Origin: Turicibacter sp.
GTDB lineage: Bacteria; Bacillota; Bacilli; MOL361; Turicibacteraceae
NCBI GenBank assembly: GCA_030531025.1
Contig: JAUMTV010000066.1
Span: 1-18,434, forward strand
Direction of reading: 5' to 3'
DNA length: 18,434 nt
Shown here: positions 1 to 9,511 of the stretch, piece after piece
Layout of the letters: each line of letters starts with the position of its first letter
Position numbering within the stretch: the stretch's first letter is position 1
Translations under genes and position numbers: made by a program
The notes under the pieces: model-generated
What the model saw: only the letters and a program-made list of their open reading frames with translations
The model's database searches: none
Told to the model about the DNA's origin: nothing

Positions 1-2439
1 CTCCTTCTTCATTTTCAACCCCAGGAATTAAGGCAATATCCCAAGAGTTTGCTAACTCTGGTGCAGCATTTTTAAGTAAGTTATACATTCCATATTCAGC
101 AATACCAATAGGTAAGATTCCACTTCTAAAGTGTTGATAGAAGCTTGGAACTTCATAAGGAATGTTATAGATGGTAAATAACTCTGTTAATTCCTTGATT
201 CCTGCTAACGCTTCATCTGTATCAAGCGTTGTCGTTAATACTGTATCTCCATAGAAGCTTCCACCATTTTGATAAATAGATGGCATGGTCGCTGCAAAAG
301 TTTTTGTCCCTAACATTCCAGCAGCTTGATGATAAAAGTTCATTCCCATTCGTTGGAGTTCAGGTAGAATCGCTTTCACTTCTTCCATCGTTTGTGGAAC
401 AGGAATATTTAACGAATCTAAAACATCTTTGCGGTAATATAAAACATAGAAATTCATTATTTCAGGGATCGAATAGACTCCCTCATCGATCATTGATGGT
501 AGTAATAAACCTTGTGGGAAGTTACTTGCGACTTCTTCATAATCGTCAAATTGTGTTAAATCGACAATAGCTTCACGAATCGCTAATCCAAATGGTAAAG
601 CGTAGTTAACTGCTGCTGCTACATCTGGTGCTTTTCCAGAAGCATTTGATAAGATTAATTTATTTTGATCCGGCATTAATGAAAAATCAACTTCTATCCC
701 TGTTTGTGGTGTAAAATATTCATCTGCCATTTTTTGAATGATTTCTACATACTGACGTGGACGATTAATCCAAACTTGTAAATAATCTGAGTTCGTATTC
801 GATGGTGAGTAAGCTTGATCAGTAAAGGAATTAATAAATCGTTTTACACTTTCAGAGATTTTAACAAAGATATTGCTTTTCTTAGGTAATAAACTTTCAT
901 CTTGTGTAAAGAAAATCTTATCTAATTCAAGTGGATTATAATTCAATTCTTGATTAAAATTTGCTAATAAAGAAGAAATCGAACTACTTCCCTCTGATAA
1001 TTCAGAAATACGCTGTGGAATTTCATTTGGTTTTTTAGCTAAGTTTCTTAACTGCTTAACCGTAATATCAATTTGTGAAAAGGCACCAATCTCTTTTTTA
1101 TCTGGATTGTATTGAGGAATACTATCATATAAACTTTCTAATTCATCCGCCCAACCAAGTAACAACTCCTGTGTTCCAGGAATATATTTTTCAATGTCAA
1201 TCGTTCGGTACTTATCAGTTTTTCCACCTGTTAGTTTATTAACTTGTAATGAAAAATCATTAATTTCGGTAAGCATTGATTCGATTCGTTCAATCACATG
1301 ACGAATTAGATCAATATTGACAACTAAACTTAATGTATGCTTACCCTTCTCTAAATAAATGGACATCTTTTCATTTGTCTCTTCATCTGTCATAAATAAA
1401 TTTTCGATTTTTTTAGTATATGGAAAAGCATATGCTTTTAACTGTTCATTTGGAATTACCCTATCAATATAGATGTCTCTAAAAACTGGGAAATCGATAC
1501 GATAATCTTGCTCATATGCAAAGGCTAGATTGTAGTACCCTGATTCCTCTACCATAAAGGTATAATCAACTTTTTGTCCTGGATCTTTAAATGACCAACC
1601 ATCTAATAGGTTTAGTACTTTCTTAGTTGTATTATACGGAGTTAAATCTACATTAAAATCTGCTCTTGCACGAATTGATGAATCATTACGTTGAAGCATT
1701 TGCTCGGCTTCAATGGTAATAATCTGATCTCCTTCAACAGCTTGATGTTCATACGCATCAATTTCTGTAACAGCAGACGATAATGTCACATTTCCAAGTA
1801 AAAAACTTCCTTCATCAATAGAAATTGTTAGCGTATTTATTCCTTTTTCAAAAAAAACACCTTACGGTTCACTGTGTCGATAACTTGCATCATGGATAGC
1901 TTTTTGATTCCAATCGTAAATTTTGATTGGCATTGAAACTGTTTGATTACCGTAGCGATCAATCGCAATTTCATCATCATTTTTCCAATTACTTTCTAAT
2001 AAAATACTTCGTAACTCGAAAACTGATATTCTCCATTAACTTTCATAGAAAATTCAATCGGCAACACACTTTCACTATAGTCATAATAATCAAATGTAAC
2101 ATAATAAACACCCGATGTTGGCACATCTAAGTTAATCGGGATTGTATCACCGCGCACAATATCTAGTACGGTAGGATTTATATAATTCTTTACTTCACTT
2201 GTCTTAAATGACTCTCCTTCTTCTGAAACGATCGTAGCTGCATCATATACTAGGTCATTTCAAGTATAAACATTCCCTTTATACTCTTCAGCAATTTGTG
2301 AATACTTTGGTTCTAAATACTCTTCAGTAGATAATGTTCCCCCTCCACTTGTTGATGCGTTAACACTTAATCCTGTTATTGCACCTGTCATTATCATGTA
2401 AGTTGCTAGCAAAAAAGCTGATGCCTTCTTATAACCCAT
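1..2439 (-). pseudogene. Large extracellular sugar-binding protein (ABC importer), N-terminal part, multiply disrupted, runs off left edge
   Basis: The ATG at 2439 sits five bases after a GGGTGA ribosome binding site and opens a signal peptide (MGYKK, then a hydrophobic stretch ending near SVNAS). Translation then meets an in-frame TGA at 2260-2262. Conserved-looking sequence resumes directly, shifts frame near 1996-2010, and meets a TAA at 1862-1864. From 1861 down to base 1 the frame is completely open (about 620 codons). The upstream part looks like beta-sandwich carbohydrate-binding modules: two regions share an SG-x-Y-Y-x3-F pattern. The downstream part is a family 1 solute-binding domain (motifs such as GKAPDVAA, YYRKDVLDSLNIP, NGGSF). 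I infer capture of arabinose or arabino-oligosaccharides from its place beside the ara genes. The protein is unusually large for its family, and the permease genes would lie left of the window. It could be a true pseudogene or a gene with sequencing errors in its first third. Confidence 0.8.
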
Positions 2440-2677
2440 TACTATCACCCATCTCTAATTAAAATAACTTCAATCACTCGACTTATATTTAATTAGCCCC
2501 TTCAATTCAAAAACTGTATGCGCTACCGATAACTATATTATAACTATTTTTTCCAATATTCAAACATTGTTGGTACAATTTACGTATTTTAAATATAAAA
2601 TATAGATTTTTTATTTAATTTTTTCAATTTTAGGATTCATCTATACACACAACTTACTATACAAGTTATAAATAGTA
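2440..2677 (-). promoter_or_regulatory. Upstream region of the sugar-binding protein gene, no defined promoter
   Basis: This AT-rich gap separates the transketolase terminator from the binding-protein start. On the minus strand there is a good -10 box, TATAAT (forward ATTATA around 2537-2542), with only a poor TTTGAA-like -35 about 16 bases upstream. An 8-bp inverted repeat, CTTACTAT/ATAGTAAG (2653-2660 and 2672-2679), lies next to the terminator and could be an operator or part of the terminator. A separate transcription unit for the binding protein is plausible but not shown. Confidence 0.35.
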
Positions 2678-2707
2678 AGATTTGAGCCAGAAAACTGACT
2701 CAAATCT
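2678..2707 (-). terminator. Hairpin terminator after the ara/tkt operon
   Basis: A 13-bp stem with an AAAA/TTTT loop lies just downstream of the transketolase C-subunit stop. In the minus-strand transcript the only imperfect pair is a G-U wobble, whereas the plus strand would have an A-C mismatch. That supports the minus orientation. The following U tract is weak (UACUAUUUAU), so termination may be partial and let some transcripts into the binding-protein gene. Confidence 0.6.
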
Positions 2708-2715
2708 ATTAACTT

Positions 2716-3660
2716 TTATTTTGATAGTACTGATTTTACTTTTTGAACAATGTGTTTAGCAGTTAATCCGTATAAGTCTAGCAACTCTAACGCTGGACCT
2801 GAGACACCAAATTTATCTTGAACCCCAATTTTATGTACTGGAATTGGACATTGTGTAATAATAGCGGCCATTACAGCATCTCCTAATCCCCCAATAACTG
2901 AATGCTCTTCTACTGTGACCATACAACCTGTTTCACGTGCTGCTTTAATTAAAATTTCTTGATCAATTGGTTTAATCGTATGTATATTAATTACACGTGC
3001 TGAGATTCCTTCACTTGCTAATATTTCTGATGCAACTAAGGCCTCACTTACTGTCAATCCAGATGCAACGATTGTCACATCATTACCATGACGTAACTCA
3101 ACACCTTTTCCTAATTCGAAATGATAATCGTCACATTCATTAATCACTGGAACAGCTAAGCGACCAAAGCGTAAATAAACGGGACCATCATGCTCAATTG
3201 CAGCTTTGATTGCGGCTTTTGCTTCTACATCATCTGAAGGATTAATAATGACCATTCCTGGAATTGTTCGCATTAAAGCAATATCTTCATTACATTGATG
3301 AGTAGCACCATCTTCCCCAACAGAAATTCCTGCGTGTGTTGCCCCAATCTTTACATTTAAATGCGGATATCCAATACTATTTCGAACTTGTTCAAATGCA
3401 CGACCTGCTGCAAACATAGCGAATGAACTTGCAAATGGAATCATCCCTGTGGCAGCTAATCCTGCTGCAACTCCCATCATATTACTTTCAGCGATTCCAC
3501 AATCAATGTGGCGATCGTTACAAACATTTTTAAACTTAATTGTTTTAGTGGCATGAGCTAAGTCTGCATCTAATACAACTAAGTTATCGTACACGCTTGA
3601 TAATTCAGCTAAACATGAACCATAACTATCACGAGTCGCAATTTTTTTTACTTCACTCAT
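2716..3660 (-). CDS. Transketolase, C-terminal subunit
   Basis: This 314-residue protein carries the pyrimidine-binding and C-terminal domains of transketolase. It pairs with the N-subunit encoded just upstream to move two-carbon units between pentose and other sugar phosphates in the cytoplasm. The IAESN motif (about residues 56-60) holds the glutamate that activates thiamine diphosphate. FASSFAMF, GATHAGISVGEDGATH and the later HTIKPID and VEEHSVIGGLG segments are all typical. The start is ATG, with a GAGGTGG ribosome binding site located inside the end of the N-subunit gene. The two genes are one base apart and probably translationally coupled. The length is normal for split transketolases of Bacillota. 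The partner and substrates follow from the family and neighbours. Confidence 0.93.
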   Translation of the reverse strand: MSEVKKIATRDSYGSCLAELSSVYDNLVVLDADLAHATKTIKFKNVCNDRHIDCGIAESNMMGVAAGLAATGMIPFASSFAMFAAGRAFEQVRNSIGYPHLNVKIGATHAGISVGEDGATHQCNEDIALMRTIPGMVIINPSDDVEAKAAIKAAIEHDGPVYLRFGRLAVPVINECDDYHFELGKGVELRHGNDVTIVASGLTVSEALVASEILASEGISARVINIHTIKPIDQEILIKAARETGCMVTVEEHSVIGGLGDAVMAAIITQCPIPVHKIGVQDKFGVSGPALELLDLYGLTAKHIVQKVKSVLSK

Positions 3661-3661
3661 C

Positions 3662-4498
3662 TTATTCCACCTCTAATTTTTCGATTTCTTTTTGTAAATC
3701 TTGCATAGCTTGTTGATATTGCTCAAAATTAGGCGCTGCCCCATGCCAATTTGCATCATTTTGCATAAATGAAACACCTTTTCCTTTCACTGTTGATGCA
3801 ATGATCGCCGTCGGTTTCTCTTTTGTTGCACGTGCATGTGCAAAAGCTTTTTCAATCTCATCATAATCATGTCCATTAATACACACAACTTCAAATCCGA
3901 ACGCTTTAAACTTTTCATCAATTGGATATGGCGAACAAACATCTTGAATCGAACCATCGATTTGTAACCCATTGTTATCTACAATGACACACAAATTATC
4001 TAAGCCACGATGCGAAGCAAACATACTCGCTTCCCAAACTTGTCCTTCCTGTATTTCTCCATCTCCAAGTAACGTATAAACACGATAATTTTTATTTTTC
4101 AGTTTAGCTGATAATGCCATCCCAACTGCAACAGAAATCCCTTGACCTAATGATCCACTTGACATATCTACTCCTGGAATTCCTTTCATATCAGGATGAC
4201 CTTGTAAATAAGAACCAACTTTACGTAATGTTTTTAAGTCTTCTACTGGGAAAAAACCACGATGTGCTAAAGTAGAATACAATCCTGGAGCACAGTGTCC
4301 TTTTGATAAAACAAAGCGATCACGGTTTTCATTTTTTGGATCAGTTGGATCAATATTCATTTCCTTAAAATATAAATAAGTAAAAATATCTGCTGAAGAT
4401 AGCGATCCACCAGGATGTCCAGACTTCGCATTATAGACAGCTTCAATGATCCCTTGTCTTACTTCGTAAGATGTTTTTGATAGTTGTTGGTAGTTCAT
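3662..4498 (-). CDS. Transketolase, N-terminal subunit
   Basis: This is the thiamine-diphosphate-binding half of a split transketolase. It contains SGHPGGSLS (residues 26-34), the cofactor-binding segment starting GDGEIQEG (145-152) and ending in the NN pair of IVDNNGLQIDG (about 172-182), and the KGHCAPGLY loop. I choose the ATG at 4498, which lies eight bases after AGGAG and gives 278 residues. The upstream in-frame GTG at 4507 lies too close to that ribosome binding site. The gene follows the transaldolase by 19 bases in the same direction. Together they convert xylulose-5-phosphate from the arabinose pathway to fructose-6-phosphate and glyceraldehyde-3-phosphate. The gene is intact. Confidence 0.93.
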   Translation of the reverse strand: MNYQQLSKTSYEVRQGIIEAVYNAKSGHPGGSLSSADIFTYLYFKEMNIDPTDPKNENRDRFVLSKGHCAPGLYSTLAHRGFFPVEDLKTLRKVGSYLQGHPDMKGIPGVDMSSGSLGQGISVAVGMALSAKLKNKNYRVYTLLGDGEIQEGQVWEASMFASHRGLDNLCVIVDNNGLQIDGSIQDVCSPYPIDEKFKAFGFEVVCINGHDYDEIEKAFAHARATKEKPTAIIASTVKGKGVSFMQNDANWHGAAPNFEQYQQAMQDLQKEIEKLEVE

Positions 4499-4517
4499 AC
4501 AACACACTCCTATATTA

Positions 4518-5165
4518 TTATTTAGATTCTACACTTGCCCAGTCTTGTAAGAATTTTTCAATTCCTGAAGTGGTTAATGGATGAGAAATCATTTGATTGA
4601 TGACTGAGTAAGGAATTGTCGCAATATGTGACCCTGCTTTAGCCACTGATAAAACATGCATTGGGTGACGTACACTTGCAGAAATAATTTCCGTTTCTAA
4701 TCCATGTTTATTAAAAATCTCTACAATTTCTTCAATTAACTTTAACCCTTCTTGACCAATATCATCTAAACGTCCTAAAAATGGGCTTACATATGTAGCT
4801 CCTGCACGAGCGGCTAATAGCGCTTGTGGGGCTGAAAAGATTAACGTTACATTTGTTTTAATCCCTAATTCTGTTAGTTTTTTTGTTGCTTTTAATCCTT
4901 CTGCACACATTGGAATTTTAATAACAATATTTTTATGAATTTTAACTAATTCCAAAGCTTCCTCAACCATTTTATCTGCTTCTAACGAGATAACTTCTGC
5001 CGAAATAGGTCCATCTACAATTGATGTGATTTCAGTTACTACTTCTTTAAAGTCACGTCCTTCTTTTGCAATTAAAGATGGATTCGTTGTAACTCCACAG
5101 ATTACACCTAAATCATTCGCTTTTTTAATATCTTCTACATTGGCTGTATCAATAAATAATTTCAT
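4518..5165 (-). CDS. Transaldolase, short fructose-6-phosphate-aldolase type
   Basis: This 215-residue protein of the MipB/TalC/FSA subfamily starts MKLFIDTAN and contains [13 protein letters not shown]. The Schiff-base lysine is probably K83 in VIKIPM, followed by TNVTLIFS and the YVSPFLGR(L/I)DD motif. Such proteins act in the cytoplasm, transferring dihydroxyacetone units between sugar phosphates, or in some members cleaving fructose-6-phosphate. Position between araD and the transketolase subunits favours the transaldolase role in pentose breakdown. The ribosome binding site is GGGAGA. It is separated from araD by 65 bases that contain a strong hairpin. Confidence 0.92.
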   Translation of the reverse strand: MKLFIDTANVEDIKKANDLGVICGVTTNPSLIAKEGRDFKEVVTEITSIVDGPISAEVISLEADKMVEEALELVKIHKNIVIKIPMCAEGLKATKKLTELGIKTNVTLIFSAPQALLAARAGATYVSPFLGRLDDIGQEGLKLIEEIVEIFNKHGLETEIISASVRHPMHVLSVAKAGSHIATIPYSVINQMISHPLTTSGIEKFLQDWASVESK

Positions 5166-5195
5166 TTTTGTCTCTCCCTTTTATTAATTTTGGTT

Positions 5196-5229
5196 AACTC
5201 TTAAGCGACGAGCTTAAGAGTTTTTTTTT
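5196..5229 (+). terminator. Perfect hairpin with plus-strand T run between araD and transaldolase
   Basis: An 11-bp perfect stem (AACTCTTAAGC, loop GACGA, GCTTAAGAGTT) is followed on the plus strand by nine T residues. It therefore has terminator form only against the direction of the operon. On the minus-strand transcript the hairpin is preceded by A residues and followed by AACCAAAAUU, so it should not end transcription. It may instead act as an mRNA stability or processing hairpin, or stop antisense RNA. Confidence 0.5.
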
Positions 5230-5230
5230 A

Positions 5231-5923
5231 TTATTTCCCTTGTCCATAATAAGCATTCGGACCATGTTTTCGGTAAAAGTGTTTTTCAAGTAATGGTTGA
5301 GGCATCGGACATGTTTCATTTGTTAACATAGTTGTATGCCAAGCCATCATAGCAACCTCTTCTAAAACGACAGCATTATGCACTGCATTTTTTGGACTTG
5401 TTCCCCAACTAAATGGTCCATGGTTTTTAACTAAAACTGACGGAATATAGTCTGGATTTAACCCATTGAAACGTTCAACAATAACTTTTCCTGTTTCAAG
5501 TTCGTATGATCCTTTTATTTCTTCTTCACACATATCACGCGTACAAGGAATAGCTCCTCCAAAATAATCTCCGTGTGTCGTTCCAAATGGTACAATTTCT
5601 CGACCAGACTGAGAATAAATAGTGGCCCAGCGAGAATGTGTATGAACAACTGACTGAATATTTTCGAAGTTACGATATAGCTCTAAATGTGTATCTGTAT
5701 CAGATGAAGGCTTTAAATGACCTTCAACAACATTCCCATCAAGATCAACAACGACCATGTCCTCTACTGTCATGACATCATATTCAACCCCTGATGGTTT
5801 AATAACAACTAATCCTAAGTCACGATCAATCCCCGAAACATTTCCCCAAGTAAATGTAACAAGGTTGTATTTAGGCAATAACAGATTAGCTTCAAATACT
5901 TCTTGCTTTAATGCTTCTAACAT
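5231..5923 (-). CDS. araD: L-ribulose-5-phosphate 4-epimerase
   Basis: The enzyme converts L-ribulose-5-phosphate to D-xylulose-5-phosphate, the last specific step of arabinose catabolism. It belongs to the zinc-dependent class II aldolase family. Visible features are FTWGNVSG (residues 24-31), KPSGV, the zinc ligands H94 and H96 in HTHSRWA, the [14 protein letters not shown] loop, and H168 in VKNHGPF. The N-terminus MLEALKQEV closely matches known AraD proteins. I choose the ATG at 5923, seven bases after AGGGGG, giving 230 residues. An upstream in-frame start would lie inside araA. The gene starts 11 bases after the araA stop and is probably co-translated. Confidence 0.95.
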   Translation of the reverse strand: MLEALKQEVFEANLLLPKYNLVTFTWGNVSGIDRDLGLVVIKPSGVEYDVMTVEDMVVVDLDGNVVEGHLKPSSDTDTHLELYRNFENIQSVVHTHSRWATIYSQSGREIVPFGTTHGDYFGGAIPCTRDMCEEEIKGSYELETGKVIVERFNGLNPDYIPSVLVKNHGPFSWGTSPKNAVHNAVVLEEVAMMAWHTTMLTNETCPMPQPLLEKHFYRKHGPNAYYGQGK

Positions 5924-5934
5924 GTAATAGCCCC

Positions 5935-7410
5935 CTATTTCAATTTCCATGCTAAGTCTGCTAAGAATAAATCACGTTTTAACTCATTAATATCTGTATC
6001 TTTATTAATATGTACAAACTCAATATCTAGCATTTCTGCAAAGTCACGCATATGATCCGCTGTTAAATCAAAACTTAACACACTATGATGTGCTCCACCT
6101 GCTAAAATCCAAGCTTCTGCTGATATTTGTAAATTAGGCTCTGGTCGCCACATGACTCCTGCAACTGGTAAATTTGGCATATCAAATGGTTTTACACACT
6201 CAATATCATTAACAATTAAGCGTAGGCGTCCTCCCATGTCCACTAATGAAGCAACAATCGCCTTTCCTGCTTTTCCATCAAAAATTAAACGAGCTGGATC
6301 AGATTTTGCACCAATTCCTAACGGATGAACTTCAATTTTTGGGCGATTTTGTGCAACAGTTGGACATACCTCTAACATATGTGCCCCCAAGATTAATTCA
6401 TTTCCTAACGTTAAATCATAAGTATAGTCTTCCATGAAGCTTGTGCCTTTGTTAATTCCTTGTGCCATCGCTTTCATGATATGTGTCATTGCGGCAACCT
6501 TCCAATCACCTTCTCCACCAAATCCATAACCTTTAGACATTAAATCTTGACAAGCCAGTCCAGGCAATTGATCTAAACCATGTAAATCTTCAAATGTTGT
6601 AGTAAATGCTCCAAAGTCCCCTAATTCAAGAGATTTCTGAATTCCTAATTGAACTTTAGCTTGATAACGAACTTGTTCAATTTGATCAGTTTCAATGTCA
6701 TATTTTTGTTCATATTCAGCCATTAATGCATCAATTTCTTCTTCAGTTACTTGATTAATTAATCCTACTAAATCTCCAACAGCACGTGTATTGACTTGCC
6801 AACCTAATTTAATTTCTGCTTCTACTTTATCTCCTTCAGTTACAGCTACATAACGCATATTATCGCCATAACGAACCACTTTTAATGAACGACTCACCGC
6901 TACCCCAATCGCACTGCGTATCCAGTTTCCGATTTTTTCACGAACAGCAACATCTTCCCAATATCCAACCACGATTTTACGCGCTTTACGTAAACGTGCA
7001 CCAATAAATCCATGTTCACGATCCCCATGAGCTGACTGATTTAAGTTCATGAAATCCATATCAATCTCTTGGACTGGAATTTTTCGGTTAAACTGTGTGT
7101 GTAAATGTAACCATGGTTTAGATAATTTAGTTAACCCAGAAATCCACATTTTTGATGGTGAGAATGTATGACACCATGTAATGATACCTGCACAATTTTC
7201 ATCATAGTTTGCTTCTTCACAAACACGTGTAATTTCATCTGGAGTTGTGACAACAGATTTAAAAACAATCTTTGCTGGTATTAAAGAATCATTTGATAAT
7301 CCCTCAACCATCGCTTTTGAATGCTCTTCTACAGTTTTAATCACTTCTTCTCCATATAGATGCTGGCTACCTGTTATAAACCAAAATTCATATTGTTTTA
7401 AGTTTTTCAT
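5935..7410 (-). CDS. araA: L-arabinose isomerase
   Basis: The protein isomerises L-arabinose to L-ribulose in a manganese-dependent cytoplasmic reaction. The start [16 protein letters not shown] is diagnostic. [11 protein letters not shown], the GFGGEGDWK segment, [29 protein letters not shown] and AGGAHHS carry the metal and substrate residues of the family. Two ATGs lie close together. The one at 7410 is eight bases after the AGGGGG ribosome binding site, while the one at 7416 is only two bases after it, so 7410 is preferred (491 residues, normal length). It follows araB by 90 bases and precedes araD by 11. Confidence 0.96.
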   Translation of the reverse strand: MKNLKQYEFWFITGSQHLYGEEVIKTVEEHSKAMVEGLSNDSLIPAKIVFKSVVTTPDEITRVCEEANYDENCAGIITWCHTFSPSKMWISGLTKLSKPWLHLHTQFNRKIPVQEIDMDFMNLNQSAHGDREHGFIGARLRKARKIVVGYWEDVAVREKIGNWIRSAIGVAVSRSLKVVRYGDNMRYVAVTEGDKVEAEIKLGWQVNTRAVGDLVGLINQVTEEEIDALMAEYEQKYDIETDQIEQVRYQAKVQLGIQKSLELGDFGAFTTTFEDLHGLDQLPGLACQDLMSKGYGFGGEGDWKVAAMTHIMKAMAQGINKGTSFMEDYTYDLTLGNELILGAHMLEVCPTVAQNRPKIEVHPLGIGAKSDPARLIFDGKAGKAIVASLVDMGGRLRLIVNDIECVKPFDMPNLPVAGVMWRPEPNLQISAEAWILAGGAHHSVLSFDLTADHMRDFAEMLDIEFVHINKDTDINELKRDLFLADLAWKLK

Positions 7411-7463
7411 TCTCATTTCCCCCTAAACTATGCTTCTTTAATATTTTGTTCGACTTTTGTTAA

Positions 7464-7491
7464 ACATTCATCTTCTATAGAAAATGAATGT
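7464..7491 (-). other. RNA hairpin in the araB-araA intercistronic gap
   Basis: On the minus-strand transcript, ACAUUCAUUUUC pairs with GAAGAUGAAUGU around a UAUA loop. This gives a 12-bp stem with a single U-G wobble. The wobble would be a mismatch on the other strand, so the structure belongs to the ara mRNA. It lacks a following U tract and is unlikely to be a terminator. A role in mRNA processing or in setting the araB to araA ratio is inferred. Confidence 0.5.
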
Positions 7492-7500
7492 CCTTCACAC

Positions 7501-9189
7501 TCAATCTTTTTTTCCTTCAGCTAATTCTTTAGCTTCTCTTTTAATATCTTTTAATCGTTTTAAAACATCATTTGTTCCACGTCCAAAGTAGTCATGTAAA
7601 ATTGAATACTCTTGATATAATTTATCGTAAATAGCACTATTTTCTGGATTTGGTGTATAGACAGTATCTTTCAATTTCCCCATGACTTGTGAAGCTTCAA
7701 ATACTGAATCATATCCACCATTTTTTGATCCAGCCGCAACTGTTCCAAAGATAGCTGATCCTAAAGCTGGCCCTTGTAAGCTACCAGAAATTCTGATTGG
7801 CTTTTTAATAACATCTGCATAAATTTGCATCATCATTGCATTTTTCTCTGCAATTCCACCGGCAGCATAGAACTCATCCACTGGTACACCATTTTGTTCA
7901 AATGTTTCAATGATTTTACGTGTTCCATAGGCAGTGGCTTCGATTAAAGCACGATACATTTCTTCTGGCTTAGTTAATAAAGTCATTCCAAGCATTACAC
8001 CTGTTAAGTCTACATCAACTAAAACCGAACGATTTCCATTCCACCAATCAAGTGCAACAAGTCCACTTTCTCCAACATTAAGTTGACTTGCTTTTTCAGT
8101 TAAATACACATGAATATCTTTTCCTTCAGACGCTGCCGCATCATAATATTCTTTTGAAACACAATTCTTTACAAACCAGGCGAAATGATCTCCAACACAT
8201 GATTGTCCCGCTTCATATCCGTAATATCCTGGTAAGATTCCATCTTCAACTACACCACACATTCCTGGGACTTCATGCTCTTCATCACCTAGTAACATAT
8301 GACATGTTGATGTTCCCATAATAGCTAACATTTTACGTGCCCCATCAATTTTAACCGCTGGAACACAAACATGAGCGTCAACATTGGCTACAGCTACAGC
8401 CGTTCCCACTTTCAATCCAGTTAATTTTGCAGCTTTTTCACAAATTTCTCCTGCTTTAGCTCCAATCGGTTTAACTGGGCCATTTAATTTCTCTTCTACC
8501 ACATTTTCTAAACGTGGATCTAATGCCTTAAAGAACTCTTGACTTGGATACCCTTCTTGTTTATGCCAAATCGCTTTATATCCTGCCGTACATGAGTTTC
8601 TTGTTTGTTGGCCCGTTAATTGCCAAACTACCCAGTCAGCTGCTTCAACAAAATAATCCATTTCATGATAGATTGTTTCATTTTCATCTAATATTTGCCA
8701 CAACTTAGGAAATAGCCACTCAGATGAAATTTTTCCCCCGTATCGTCCTAACCATTTTTCTCCCATTTGTGCAGCAATTTCATTTAATTGATTTGCTTTA
8801 TCTTGTGCCGCATGATGTTTCCACAACTTTACATAGGCATGTGGTTCACTTTTATATTGATCGAAGAAACATAATGGTGTCCCATCCGCTTTAACTGGTA
8901 GCACGGTACAAGCAGTAAAGTCAATTCCAATCCCAATCACATCATCAGCTGATACATTCGCTTTTTGTAAAACATCTGGAATCGTCTGACTTAAGACATC
9001 TAAATAATCTTGAGGATGTTGAAGTGCCCAGTCAACGCCAAGCTTTGTACCATCTGGTAAACTTGTCTCCATTACCGCATGCGGATATTCAAGAATACTT
9101 GTTGCTAATTCTTCACCTGTTTCTACATTAACGAGCACCGCTCGTCCAGATAGAGATCCATAATCGACCCCAATTGAATACTTTGTCAT
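7501..9189 (-). CDS. araB: L-ribulokinase
   Basis: This 562-residue FGGY-family sugar kinase phosphorylates L-ribulose with [16 protein letters not shown] (residues 4-16) is the first phosphate-binding segment. [13 protein letters not shown], the [11 protein letters not shown] loop, [17 protein letters not shown] and [19 protein letters not shown] are conserved AraB features. The long Bacillus/E. coli-type length separates it from xylulokinase. The ATG follows a GGAAGGGAGAG ribosome binding site. It is the promoter-proximal gene of the minus-strand operon and lies divergent from araR, which fits direct AraR control. Confidence 0.95.
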   Translation of the reverse strand: MTKYSIGVDYGSLSGRAVLVNVETGEELATSILEYPHAVMETSLPDGTKLGVDWALQHPQDYLDVLSQTIPDVLQKANVSADDVIGIGIDFTACTVLPVKADGTPLCFFDQYKSEPHAYVKLWKHHAAQDKANQLNEIAAQMGEKWLGRYGGKISSEWLFPKLWQILDENETIYHEMDYFVEAADWVVWQLTGQQTRNSCTAGYKAIWHKQEGYPSQEFFKALDPRLENVVEEKLNGPVKPIGAKAGEICEKAAKLTGLKVGTAVAVANVDAHVCVPAVKIDGARKMLAIMGTSTCHMLLGDEEHEVPGMCGVVEDGILPGYYGYEAGQSCVGDHFAWFVKNCVSKEYYDAAASEGKDIHVYLTEKASQLNVGESGLVALDWWNGNRSVLVDVDLTGVMLGMTLLTKPEEMYRALIEATAYGTRKIIETFEQNGVPVDEFYAAGGIAEKNAMMMQIYADVIKKPIRISGSLQGPALGSAIFGTVAAGSKNGGYDSVFEASQVMGKLKDTVYTPNPENSAIYDKLYQEYSILHDYFGRGTNDVLKRLKDIKREAKELAEGKKD

Positions 9190-9262
9190 CTCTTACTCTC
9201 CCTTCCTACTATCTCGCCCTCACGCGTAACAATTAATATCAACTCTCTCAAAGAAAGCGTTT

Positions 9263-9280
9263 AAGTTGTAACGTTAGATT
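9263..9280. promoter_or_regulatory. Putative AraR operator, araB-proximal half-site type
   Basis: AAGTTGTA at 9263-9270 is followed by a degenerate second half (ACGTTAGATT). It shares its first half with the two other sites in the region. It lies about 75 bases upstream of the araB start, close to where the minus-strand promoter should be. AraR of Bacillus binds TTGTAC-centred repeats, so the match is partial. Confidence 0.4.
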
Positions 9281-9302
9281 AGTTGCAAACACTATCTTTT
9301 CA

Positions 9303-9320
9303 AAGTTGTACTATCAACTT
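9303..9320. promoter_or_regulatory. Putative AraR operator, best dyad
   Basis: AAGTTGTACTATCAACTT is an inverted repeat with AAGTTG and CAACTT arms six bases apart. It contains the TTGTAC core typical of AraR boxes. It is the most symmetric of the three related sites. Confidence 0.55.
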
Positions 9321-9428
9321 CAATAAGGATTATAACCGGTTATGGTATCGATTTCAATACCATTTCTGTATTTTTATTACAAATATAACTACATATTTAC
9401 TAATTGTCAGACATACCATTTAAAATAT

Positions 9429-9457
9429 TTGCGTAAAATCAAAAAAAATTATATACT
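9429..9457 (+). promoter_or_regulatory. araR promoter
   Basis: A -35 box TTGCGT (9429-9434) and a -10 box TATACT (9452-9457) are separated by exactly 17 bases. This is a good vegetative-sigma promoter, placed about 45 bases before the araR ribosome binding site. TATAAT at 9472-9477 is an alternative -10 without a partner -35. Confidence 0.6.
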
Positions 9458-9472
9458 ATTAAAGTACAACTT
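9455..9472. promoter_or_regulatory. Putative AraR operator overlapping the araR -10 box
   Basis: Read on the minus strand this is AAGTTGTACTTTAATAGT. It shares ten identical bases with the start of the site at 9303-9320. It overlaps the -10 box and probable start of araR transcription, which suggests negative autoregulation. Confidence 0.5.
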
Positions 9473-9511
9473 ATAATATAAAGTATAATTAAGAGAAAAG
9501 GGGGGATCCTT

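Larger units (their letters stand above)
9190..9511. promoter_or_regulatory. araB/araR divergent control region
   Basis: These 322 bases between the two divergent genes hold no convincing gene. They contain three AAGTTGTA-type putative AraR sites, one plausible araR promoter, a 12-bp perfect palindrome ATAACCGGTTAT (9332-9343) and an overlapping 7-bp dyad ATGGTAT/ATACCAT (9342-9363). A partial catabolite-repression-like element GAAAGCGTTTAA lies at 9253-9264. I could not fix the araB -35/-10 boxes with confidence. Confidence 0.7.

Noticed and set aside
280..570. Plus-strand open frame of 96 codons
   Set aside because: It lies antisense to the open, conserved solute-binding frame and has no ribosome binding site or family likeness.
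1927..2130. Plus-strand open frame of 67 codons
   Set aside because: Antisense to the disrupted binding-protein gene, with low-complexity composition and no start signal.
3787..3972. Minus-strand frame of 61 codons inside transketolase
   Set aside because: Out-of-frame shadow of a clearly conserved gene.
8088..8321. Plus-strand open frame of 77 codons
   Set aside because: Antisense shadow of araB.
9253..9264. CcpA-type catabolite repression site
   Set aside because: Only about 11 of 14 consensus positions match and the 3' end fails, so it is mentioned but not called.
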